6,716 nt of DNA from an uncultured Bacilli bacterium (GTDB taxonomy: Bacteria > Bacillota_I > Bacilli_A > RF39 > UBA660), in NCBI GenBank assembly GCA_947598455.1, contig CANQFI010000090.1, forward strand, positions 1-6,716, in the 5' to 3' direction. Below, piece by piece: positions 1-6,125 of this stretch. The notes below the pieces were generated by a model. It did no database searches. It had not been told where the DNA came from and saw only the letters and a list, made by a program, of their open reading frames with translations. A program made the position numbers and the translations under genes. Numbering within the stretch: position 1 is the first letter of the stretch; each line of letters opens with the position of its first letter.

Positions 1-1
1 G

Positions 2-106
2 GTAAAGAAAAAAGTGACGAATAATCACTTATCTTATCTTTTAATTGGTTTTATTATTTTATTTATATTTATACTATTAATCGTGTATATGATCAATAAT
101 CAATAA
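2..106 (+). CDS. Possible C-terminal end of a small membrane protein (partial at left edge)
   Basis: A reading frame is open from the window edge to a TAA at 104-106. It encodes about 34 residues: a Lys-rich start (VKKKVTNNH), then a hydrophobic run (YLLIGFIILFIFILLIVYM) and a short tail ending INNQ. This looks like a single membrane segment with a positive cytosolic flank. The stop codon lies inside a strong inverted repeat (99-133), which fits the end of a transcription unit. No start codon or upstream part is visible, so the function is unknown. T-rich DNA readily gives hydrophobic frames by chance, so this may not be a gene. A competing frame from base 1 reads GKEKSDE and stops at 22-24, and could instead be the end of an upstream gene. 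Confidence 0.35.
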   Translation, partial: VKKKVTNNHLSYLLIGFIILFIFILLIVYMINNQ

Positions 107-133
107 AATAAACATACTGTTTATTTTATTGAT
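99..133. terminator. 15-bp perfect inverted repeat, probable hairpin terminator
   Basis: ATCAATAAAATAAAC (99-113) and GTTTATTTTATTGAT (119-133) are perfect reverse complements around a 5-base loop (ATACT). The stem is long but contains few G-C pairs, and no clean T run follows it on the + strand; the right arm itself is T-rich. It overlaps the TAA of the possible partial ORF, which suits a terminator. A role as a protein-binding palindrome is not excluded. Confidence 0.45.
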
Positions 134-277
134 AAAGAATATTTATTTAAGGAATTTTTCTATGAGTTTTCAATGTTTACTATTTTTTTATTAATATCTA
201 GTTTGCACAAGGAATTTAAATATAAAATAAGATAATGTAAATAAACTTTTTTCAAATAAGATCATTATATAAAAATA
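134..277. other. AT-rich spacer with no gene seen
   Basis: No reading frame of useful length, RNA gene or clear repeat is visible on either strand between the inverted repeat and the promoter of the first complete gene. The sequence AAGGAATTT occurs twice (about 150 and 209), probably by chance. Confidence 0.5.
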
Positions 278-286
278 TGATATAAT
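278..286 (+). promoter_or_regulatory. Extended -10 promoter for the 474-residue membrane protein gene
   Basis: TGATATAAT at 278-286 matches the extended -10 form (TG, one base, TATAAT). It lies 24 bases upstream of the ATG at 311. There is no good TTGACA-like box at 16-18 bases spacing, which extended -10 promoters can do without. In such AT-rich DNA a chance match is possible. Confidence 0.5.
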
Positions 287-310
287 TTTTATGAAAGTAG
301 GGTTTTAGTT

Positions 311-1735
311 ATGAATGAAAATAAAAATAACGATAATAATTTGAATCAATCAAATATTGATCAAATACCAGTGCAACAGGAACCATCGCAGATTAATATA
401 CAATATCAAAATAATAATCAAACTAATGGAGAACAAGCCACAAATTATGCAACACAAAATAATTCAACCAACAAGGATAGTAAAGTATTTGTTTCAATTG
501 TACTTGGCTCTGTATCGATGCTTTTAGCGTTGTATATTGCTATCTTTGCTTTACCAATAGCTATTGTTGGTCTTATTTTTGGTATATCAAGTAAAAGTAA
601 AGGAAAAGAAAAAGTTGCTGCTATTATAGTAAATGCAATAAGTATTGTCTTATCTCTTTTAGTAACTTTTTTTGTAATTTTAATTTTTATAATTGGATCA
701 GACATACTTTCTTCTTCTAATGATTATATAAACAATTCACATATTTATTATGGAGATGGATATAATTTACCATATGATGGAAAATGGAGAGAAGTATATG
801 AAAAAGATAATTATAGTACTAAAAGATTGACTTATGGTGATGAAGAATTATATTTTTCACCTGTTGGTAAAAGTTCTCTTAGTGAATTAGAATCAGAACT
901 ATCTTGTGATGCAGAAACTTCTTCTTGTAGAGAAATTATTTATAGCAAATTCTATGAATATTGGGATAATAATTCTGATCAAAATCATCTATATGGTGGA
1001 AGTAATAATTTTGATATATTAAAAGATGATATTTATTACGCAACAATGAATTATGGTACTTCTGACACCTCAATAGATGGAAAAATGTATTTATTAATAT
1101 CTAAAGATAATAATATTATTTTATCTTTTATTTCAAAAACAAGTAATTCAAATGAAGATGATAATATCATATTAGATTTATTAAAAAATATAAGTGTATA
1201 TGAATACTATGATGGAAATACTGATAATAATGAGCTGGAAAGTGGTGATACATTAGGTGAATTAAATAATTGGAATATGTATGCTGATTTAAGAAAAGAA
1301 AATATTAGTCATAATAAAACAATTAATGGTGGCTGGAGAATATTAAATGATTCTGAAGTATATTGGGTATTTAAAAATAATGAATTTTGGTGGTATAAAT
1401 CAGTAAATGATTTAAATGATAATTATTGGTATGGAACAACAGAAATTATTACAGGAAAAGATGGATTTAAAAAAGCTGGGTTAAGTGAAGATAAAATTGA
1501 TACAATAATAAAGCAATCTAATGGTAATGTAACTGAAGATGATGTATATACAATAGTATGTACTCCTAAACAAATGATTAGTGCAGGGCAAGATCAATCT
1601 TCTATTAATATACCTGCTGATGTAGCTTGGACTTATATATGGGTTGTAGTTGATCATGGCATGGAAGGAATCGAAGCACAGGTATTAAATATGCAAGAAT
1701 ATGAAAATTCTTACTATGTTAAAATTAACGATTAA
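311..1735 (+). CDS. Membrane-anchored protein with DUF4190-like region and unknown extracellular domain
   Basis: The function is not recognised. Residues 1-57 are hydrophilic and rich in Asn and Gln. Residues 59-93 form a long hydrophobic stretch and 103-129 a second one, with a basic KSKGKEK linker between them; this layout resembles DUF4190-type regions. Residues 130-474 should lie outside the membrane. They include Cys199 and Cys206, which could pair, and Cys417. A Trp/Tyr-rich part from about 320 (GGWRIL, YWVFKNNEFWWYKS, DNYWYG) looks like a beta-strand-rich sensory or binding domain, perhaps lipocalin-like, but that is only an impression. The ATG at 311 is supported by TAGGG eight bases upstream and by the extended -10 promoter. 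The gene stands alone on this strand and converges on the lipoprotein gene. The reading frame is intact. Confidence 0.85.
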   Translation: MNENKNNDNNLNQSNIDQIPVQQEPSQINIQYQNNNQTNGEQATNYATQNNSTNKDSKVFVSIVLGSVSMLLALYIAIFALPIAIVGLIFGISSKSKGKEKVAAIIVNAISIVLSLLVTFFVILIFIIGSDILSSSNDYINNSHIYYGDGYNLPYDGKWREVYEKDNYSTKRLTYGDEELYFSPVGKSSLSELESELSCDAETSSCREIIYSKFYEYWDNNSDQNHLYGGSNNFDILKDDIYYATMNYGTSDTSIDGKMYLLISKDNNIILSFISKTSNSNEDDNIILDLLKNISVYEYYDGNTDNNELESGDTLGELNNWNMYADLRKENISHNKTINGGWRILNDSEVYWVFKNNEFWWYKSVNDLNDNYWYGTTEIITGKDGFKKAGLSEDKIDTIIKQSNGNVTEDDVYTIVCTPKQMISAGQDQSSINIPADVAWTYIWVVVDHGMEGIEAQVLNMQEYENSYYVKIND

Positions 1736-1749
1736 AAAGATATCTTTTT
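1734..1749. terminator. Palindrome between convergent genes, weak bidirectional terminator
   Basis: AAAAAGATATCTTTTT is a perfect 16-base palindrome between the stop of the + strand gene and the stop of the minus-strand lipoprotein gene. It can fold as a 6-bp stem with a 4-base loop, followed by T residues on the + strand. The stem is too weak for a textbook terminator, but its position between convergent stops fits. Confidence 0.35.
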
Positions 1750-1750
1750 T

Positions 1751-2476
1751 TTATTTTTCTAAAGCTTTAGTTAAGTTTATTCTTTCACACTTATTATTAG
1801 TTTCATTATAAATAAATCCATCACTAGAACACGTATTAATAATATCTGTAATATCTGTAATATTACATTTTGTACCATTAAGTTCACCTTTTTCACAGGT
1901 ATAACCATCTTGAATATTAGTTATTTTATAGCATTTACCATTTATTTCTTCTGTGTCAGTTGGACAAGTAGTAGTTAATATAAAATCAGTTTGAGATGTT
2001 TCTTTATCATAATATACATCTAGTGCTTGATTATAATTTTTCCAAACTGTTATATAACATATTCCATCTTTTTCATATGCTTGATTAGATGAAGGAATTA
2101 TATGACCATTTTCATAAACATTTATTGGTCCTTTATCTAAATCTGGTGGTAAAATGCAATTTCTGGTTTCTATTTTATCATAAGCTTTATTACTAATACA
2201 TTTATTATTATTTAAGGTAAATCCTTCTTCACACGTTGTAGCTTTTTTAGCGTCGATGATTTCATTTTTTATACATTTGCCTTCTATCATTTGATAGCCA
2301 TCATCACAAACTTGAATAGCATCTTCTGTCATTGCTATTTCACAATTATTTCCCTTTAAAATTCCTTCTTCACAATAATAATTTTTTTCAACTGCCTTTT
2401 CTTCATTTTTGCTTTTACAACCTGTTATAGATATAATCAAAATCCCCATAAGTAAAAAAGCTATTACTTTTTTCAT
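1751..2476 (-). CDS. Cysteine-rich lipoprotein with repeated C-x(9-13)-C units
   Basis: The N-terminus (MKK, a hydrophobic run at 4-18, then ITGC) is a lipoprotein signal peptide. Cys20 is the predicted lipidated residue, so the mature protein should be anchored on the outer face of the membrane. The rest contains 14 further cysteines that fall into seven consecutive pairs: 35/45, 57/68, 82/93, 107/140, 171/182, 194/204 and 216/230. Six of the pairs are short units of the form C-x-x-G-(F/Y)-...-(N/G)-(N/T)-K-C, a pattern seen in extracellular disulfide-bonded Cys-rich modules. The 107/140 pair is longer and sits in a non-repeat segment (about 100-165). No enzyme motif is visible and the role is unknown; adhesion or binding is a guess. 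The ATG at 2476 has AAGGAG nine bases upstream and a consensus promoter. It appears to be transcribed alone. Confidence 0.85.
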   Translation of the reverse strand: MKKVIAFLLMGILIISITGCKSKNEEKAVEKNYYCEEGILKGNNCEIAMTEDAIQVCDDGYQMIEGKCIKNEIIDAKKATTCEEGFTLNNNKCISNKAYDKIETRNCILPPDLDKGPINVYENGHIIPSSNQAYEKDGICYITVWKNYNQALDVYYDKETSQTDFILTTTCPTDTEEINGKCYKITNIQDGYTCEKGELNGTKCNITDITDIINTCSSDGFIYNETNNKCERINLTKALEK

Positions 2477-2499
2477 TTTATAGTACTCCTTATTTGCTT

Positions 2500-2528
2500 A
2501 TTATAATTTTACTACTTTTTAATGTCAA
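2500..2528 (-). promoter_or_regulatory. Consensus sigma-A promoter of the lipoprotein gene, with overlapping palindrome
   Basis: On the minus strand TTGACA (2528-2523) and TATAAT (2505-2500) are separated by exactly 17 bases, so both boxes match the sigma-70/sigma-A consensus perfectly. Transcription should begin near 2493, giving a leader of about 17 bases that begins just ahead of the AAGGAG site (2491-2486). A 10-bp palindrome, TCAATATTGA (2525-2534), overlaps the -35 box and could be a repressor site, though short AT-rich palindromes are common by chance. Confidence 0.85.
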
Positions 2529-2639
2529 TATTGATATTTATTTAATAATATTTTATTATTTATAATTTATTTATATTATTTTTTATGACATTATATGATA
2601 AAAATTTATTTTATAATAATATAACTAATTGATTAAGTT
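2529..2639. other. AT-rich intergenic stretch with no gene seen
   Basis: This is almost pure A/T upstream of the lipoprotein promoter, with only trivial hairpins such as AATAAT/ATTATT at 2544-2560. A TATAAT at 2612-2617 on the + strand could be a -10 box for the decayed ORF that follows, but no well-spaced -35 box was found. Confidence 0.4.
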
Positions 2640-2859
2640 ATGAATAAAGAAAATTTATATGCTTAAAAAACTATTATTTTTGAATTTATTAAAATTGTAA
2701 AATGCGAAATAGCTGTTTATGGACAATGCATATATAATTTAGACCATAATGAATATTGTAATGCCACAGGCTTTAAAAAGATTTGCAATTGAAGTTGAAT
2801 AATATAGTGAAAAAAGTAACAAATCTATAGATATATTTCGTAAAAATAATATGAAATAA
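2640..2859 (+). pseudogene. Possible decayed small ORF (two internal stops and a frameshift)
   Basis: From ATG 2640 the frame reads MNKENLYA, meets TAA at 2664-2666, then runs open for about 40 codons (KTIIFEFIKIVKCEIAV, then YGQCIYNLDHNEYC and ATGFKKICN) to a TGA at about 2790. A second frame starts at ATG 2749 with MNIVMPQALKRFAIEVE, stops at TAA 2800-2802, then continues YSEKSNKSIDIFRKNNMK to TAA 2857-2859. Both segments read like real protein, with mixed polar and hydrophobic residues and varied codons, unlike the surrounding A/T runs. Together they could be the remains of a protein of roughly 70 residues broken by two stops and a frame change. I recognise no family, and chance reading is a real alternative. 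Confidence 0.28.
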
Positions 2860-2862
2860 AAT

Positions 2863-2901
2863 AAAAAGAAAAAACCTCAATAATTTTTTAATATTATTGA
2901 G
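2863..2901 (-). terminator. Rho-independent terminator of the lemA-DUF2207-radical SAM operon
   Basis: CTCAATAAT (2876-2884) and ATTATTGAG (2893-2901) form a perfect 9-bp stem with an 8-base loop. Read on the minus strand the stem is followed by GGTTTTTTCTTTTT, a good T tract. It lies about 55 bases beyond the radical SAM stop codon, in the right orientation to end the operon. Confidence 0.8.
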
Positions 2902-2926
2902 ATTTTAATTATGTTACTTTAATTTT

Positions 2927-2953
2927 ATAATAAATCTAGTTTTAATTTATTAT
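2927..2953 (-). other. Second hairpin directly after the radical SAM stop
   Basis: ATAATAAAT (2927-2935) and ATTTATTAT (2945-2953) are perfect 9-bp inverted arms around a 9-base loop, starting two bases past the stop codon. The stem is all A-T and has no T run, so it may help protect the 3' end of the transcript or may be chance in this AT-rich spacer. Confidence 0.3.
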
Positions 2954-2955
2954 TT

Positions 2956-3951
2956 TTAGCAAATATTACAACCAATATCTTTATGATTTAGGTTTTTATA
3001 TAAAGCATAAGTTAAACATTTCAATCCGCCATGACACATTTCAGCATATTCACATTCAGAACAATCATCGGGGATTTTTTTCTTTCTTAGTTCTTTTAAA
3101 ATTTTGCTATTTTCATATAAATCGTACATATTATTTTTACATAAATTACCAACTACTATTGGCATTCTCCTACAAGGAACAAGATCACCATTTTCCATAA
3201 CTGTTAATAAAGTATCTCCTGCTGTACAACCATAAGCAAAATCATTAGTCATTTGAAATTGTAAAGCTCTATACATTGAAATGGTTGTATTATTGTTTTT
3301 TATTTTTTTTAATTTTGTTCTTTCCTTACTCATAATTGATAAATATTCTCTAGTTTGTTCATAGTTTAAAGTCAAATTTTTATCTTCAGAATCACCTAAT
3401 GGTATGTATCTATCTGACCATACATTGTTAACATCATACTTTCTGGCATATTTAACTACTTTTGGAAATTCTTTATAATTTAATCTAGTAGCTGTAAAAG
3501 AAATAGAGGTAAAAATATCTTGTTTTCTTAAATTTATAATTCCTTTAGCTATTTTTTCATAAGTACCTTTACCTCTAATATAATCATTAATCTTTTTGCC
3601 ACCTTCTAAACTTACTTGAACATAATATGGATTATAGCTTTTAATTCTTTTAGCTATTTCGTCAGTAATTAGAGTGCCATTAGTAAGTATAGAAAAACTA
3701 ATTAAGTCCTGATCTTCTTTAATAAGATCTAAAATTTTAAATAAATGAGGATTACATAATGGTTCTCCACCAGTAATATTTATGTGTCCTTTCATTTTTA
3801 ATTTTATTAATAAGTCTTTAAATTGATTATATATATTGACTAGCTCTTCATATTTTAATTGTATTGGTTTGTGAGATTCTTGATAACAATGTAAACATTT
3901 CAAATTACAATTTTCACTTAAATGCCATTGTAAGACAAATCTTTTTACCAA
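2956..3951 (-). CDS. Radical SAM/SPASM domain enzyme, probable peptide or protein modifier
   Basis: With a TTG start at 3951 the protein has 331 residues. Cys15, Cys19 and Cys22 form the CX3CX2C motif (CNLKCLHC) that binds the 4Fe-4S cluster used to cleave S-adenosylmethionine. TGGEP (60-64) is the SAM-contacting GGE motif. The C-terminal SPASM-type region has CX12GX4C (Cys242, Gly255, Cys260), then CX2CX5CX5C (Cys297, 300, 306, 312) and final cysteines 328 and 331, enough for two auxiliary clusters. In this family such enzymes act on ribosomal peptides or proteins (PqqE, sactipeptide and anSME types) or on heme precursors (NirJ, AhbD). It is the last gene of an operon after a membrane protein with a Cys/Gly repeat tail, its best candidate substrate (inference). 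The frame stays open to ATG 4020, but that extension is Trp/Met-rich shadow of the repeat. TTG 3951 gives MVKRFVLQWHL, a natural start for this group, with GGTGG just upstream. ATG 3990, nine bases after GGAGG, is the main alternative. Confidence 0.85.
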   Translation of the reverse strand: MVKRFVLQWHLSENCNLKCLHCYQESHKPIQLKYEELVNIYNQFKDLLIKLKMKGHINITGGEPLCNPHLFKILDLIKEDQDLISFSILTNGTLITDEIAKRIKSYNPYYVQVSLEGGKKINDYIRGKGTYEKIAKGIINLRKQDIFTSISFTATRLNYKEFPKVVKYARKYDVNNVWSDRYIPLGDSEDKNLTLNYEQTREYLSIMSKERTKLKKIKNNNTTISMYRALQFQMTNDFAYGCTAGDTLLTVMENGDLVPCRRMPIVVGNLCKNNMYDLYENSKILKELRKKKIPDDCSECEYAEMCHGGLKCLTYALYKNLNHKDIGCNIC

Positions 3952-6125
3952 GAGCCACCACCGCCACAAGATGAACATCCACCACCACATGAAGAACATC
4001 CTCCGCCACAAGATGAGCATCCACTAGAACTACTACTTGAATGAACTGGTTCAGGGAAATACACATTATCATATAAACAATAATAAGAATAGTCACTTCC
4101 ATAGTTAAATGTTCCCATATCCATTTCTGGAACAGGAATATTTTCAAATTTCTTTATCCACTTTTTAGAAATATTCATAGCATAAGTATATGGAAGAATA
4201 TTATAAAAATAATTTGGATTTTCAGCTACTAATGCTTCTAATCTTGATTTTTCTGCTGTAATTAAGAAATTTCTAAATCCTTTTACTCTAGCCGTAATAT
4301 ATTCACCATATTCAGTTTTTCTTTTCATAAATATCGTAAAGAATAAATTTATAAAATTACATATAAATGCTAAATAATATAAAATACGCCAATTAGGATC
4401 TAAGTCTTCTACATATTTATAAGAGATTATACTCAAAACTAAAATAACTATATTTCTAATAATTGCTCCACAAATTTGTTTTGATGCTTTACTATCATAC
4501 ACTTTATCTTTAAAACTATTTTTTAATTCTGTTGTTATTTCATCAAATGTATGATAAAAAGTTTTATGTTTATTCAAAATTATGACATCTTCATTTTCAA
4601 ACAATCTATCATAGACAATTTTTTCCATTTTGGATAAAGCTGGTAATTTTGACATTTCATTATCATAAAGTTTCATATTTTTATTATATCGTTCTACTTC
4701 TTTATCATATTCTGCTTTTTTCTTATCTATATCATTTAGTCTAGTTTCTTCATTATCATTGATAATTTCTATATATCCTTCAGTTACTAGCTTATCTTTA
4801 ACTGCTAAAAATTTATCTATATTTGATTTTAATAATTTAGTATCTCCATTTTTAAATAAATAAGTCATCATAGTATTTTCTAAATTATTTAAATTTTTAT
4901 CAGCATTTTTAATCTTTTTTATTTCTATTTCTCGTTTTGGTAATGTTTTAAGAAAATCTTCTAATTTCTTGGGTTTAGCATATAAATTAGTTATTTGAAT
5001 ATTGTTTTTTTTGTCTTTTAAGTCATCTATTTTTATGTAGCCTTTACTCGCCAATTGAATAATAAGAGCTATTGTAAACTTCTTACTTTCTTGTTTTTTA
5101 CTAAAAATATAGCCGATTTCTGCAGAGTTTAAATTATCTGGTGGATAAAATTCAACTGTTTCGGCTTTTTTAGGATGATCTTTACCATATTTAATCCACT
5201 TGTATATAGTCCATCCGGTTAAAATAAATATTATTATTGAAATAAAGAAAGAACCCCAACCATAATTCCAACTACCACCTACAAAATAACCTTCTGGTAA
5301 TTCTATATCTACTGTTAGAGATTTTTTTAATGGTTTATAATATAAATCAAAATTTTCTGTGTTGCAAGTTCCATCCTCATTTTGTCGCCATTCATCACTA
5401 CAATAATCTTTTAATTGTTTTTGATAGTTTTTCTCTTCATTAAATGTAGCATATAAAGTGTTTCCTTTTATTGAATAATCAACAACATCAGTAACATCAT
5501 ATTCTCTAAATTTATCAGTAAAAAATTTGATATTATCGTTTTCAATATCTTTAGGCATAATTACTTCAAGTGATGCATTCTTTATTTCAGTACCCCAATA
5601 ATCACCATACGCATGAAATATAAATTCATCAAAACCTTTATAGGGATCTTTACCCATATCATACGTATATTTAATTACATAAGTTTTTTCTCCCTCATCT
5701 ACATAAGTATTAGCACTTCCAATTTTAATTCTTGCTTTTTTTTTAACAGTATCTAAACTATATGGATCTCCAACTGCACGATAATCATATATTTTGGCTT
5801 TTCTTTTTATGGTAGAGCCATTTTTATCAGTATATTGTAACCATAAAGGAGTGAAATTATATATTCCATGATGGTAAGAGTCATACCAATCAACTGTTAT
5901 ATTTTCAGTAACATCAATCTTATTGTCTTCTTTTACATCTAACAAAACGTTATAAGAAGAAATTGTAAAGCCATCTGCTAACGTTGTAGTTTCAGAGTCA
6001 TTATCAAAAATAGCTTCAAAAACTGATGAAATAAGTACTAAAATCATAAATATTAAGTAACCCTTCCAACAGATATCAAATATTTTATCTATAAATTTTG
6101 TTAATTTATTAGATTTTTTTGCCAT
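3945..6125 (-). CDS. DUF2207 family membrane protein with Cys/Gly repeat tail
   Basis: The 726-residue protein has a membrane segment at about 21-40, an extracellular DUF2207 domain (about 50-285; note IDVTENITVDW and HHGIYNFTPL), a second membrane segment at 291-311, a cytosolic region (312-550) with the PPDNLNSAEIGYIF motif (328-341), a winged-helix-like part and a likely coiled coil (463-492), then membrane segments at 552-571 and 579-599. The segment after them (600-665, with TARVKGFRNFL, AEKSRLEAL and LPYTYAM) is typical of the family. Cys242 and Cys254 in the outer domain could form a disulfide. Family tails are usually Gly-rich and often end in Trp; here a Ser run (696-701) leads to three GCSSCGG repeats and GGGGSW. 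The positive-inside rule places the tail in the cytosol. The biochemical role of the family is not established. The ATG at 6125 overlaps the lemA stop as TAATG with AGGTG just upstream, which suggests translational coupling. Confidence 0.93.
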   Translation of the reverse strand: MAKKSNKLTKFIDKIFDICWKGYLIFMILVLISSVFEAIFDNDSETTTLADGFTISSYNVLLDVKEDNKIDVTENITVDWYDSYHHGIYNFTPLWLQYTDKNGSTIKRKAKIYDYRAVGDPYSLDTVKKKARIKIGSANTYVDEGEKTYVIKYTYDMGKDPYKGFDEFIFHAYGDYWGTEIKNASLEVIMPKDIENDNIKFFTDKFREYDVTDVVDYSIKGNTLYATFNEEKNYQKQLKDYCSDEWRQNEDGTCNTENFDLYYKPLKKSLTVDIELPEGYFVGGSWNYGWGSFFISIIIFILTGWTIYKWIKYGKDHPKKAETVEFYPPDNLNSAEIGYIFSKKQESKKFTIALIIQLASKGYIKIDDLKDKKNNIQITNLYAKPKKLEDFLKTLPKREIEIKKIKNADKNLNNLENTMMTYLFKNGDTKLLKSNIDKFLAVKDKLVTEGYIEIINDNEETRLNDIDKKKAEYDKEVERYNKNMKLYDNEMSKLPALSKMEKIVYDRLFENEDVIILNKHKTFYHTFDEITTELKNSFKDKVYDSKASKQICGAIIRNIVILVLSIISYKYVEDLDPNWRILYYLAFICNFINLFFTIFMKRKTEYGEYITARVKGFRNFLITAEKSRLEALVAENPNYFYNILPYTYAMNISKKWIKKFENIPVPEMDMGTFNYGSDYSYYCLYDNVYFPEPVHSSSSSSGCSSCGGGCSSCGGGCSSCGGGGSW
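3960..4022 (-). repeat. Three 21-bp tandem repeats coding GCSSCGG
   Basis: Three in-frame units (4022-4002, 4001-3981, 3980-3960) each encode Gly-Cys-Ser-Ser-Cys-Gly-Gly. The units differ at five codon positions, and every difference is a synonymous third-base change (for example TGC/TGT, TCA/TCT, GGC/GGT). The array gives six cysteines near the C-terminus of the DUF2207 protein and is followed by GGSW and the stop. Confidence 0.95.

Noticed and set aside
12..30. Hairpin AAGTGA/TCACTT with a T run on the minus strand
   Set aside because: It resembles a minus-strand terminator, but no minus-strand gene lies to its right before 311, and it falls inside a possible + strand frame. With only 6 bp and the window edge so close it cannot be assigned.
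445..705. Minus-strand open frame of 86 codons
   Set aside because: It lies antisense to the membrane segments of the 474-residue protein; no promoter or ribosome site supports it.
2956..3951. Radical SAM gene as a heme-pathway enzyme (NirJ/AhbD-like)
   Set aside because: The motifs are shared with that branch, but no heme gene is nearby, while a Cys-rich candidate protein substrate overlaps it.
3952..4020. Longer radical SAM N-terminus starting at ATG 4020
   Set aside because: The extra 23 residues are nearly all Trp, Met, Leu, Ile, Phe and Arg and are simply the shifted-frame reading of the Gly/Cys repeat codons; no enzyme of this family needs such a leader.
3960..4022. CRISPR array or mobile-element repeat
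   Set aside because: The units are directly adjacent with no spacers, in frame, and encode a constant peptide; they are a coding repeat.
3914..4147. Minus-strand open frame of 77 codons across the end of DUF2207
   Set aside because: It is a third-frame shadow of the repeat region (Val/His/Ala-rich) fully inside two well-supported genes.
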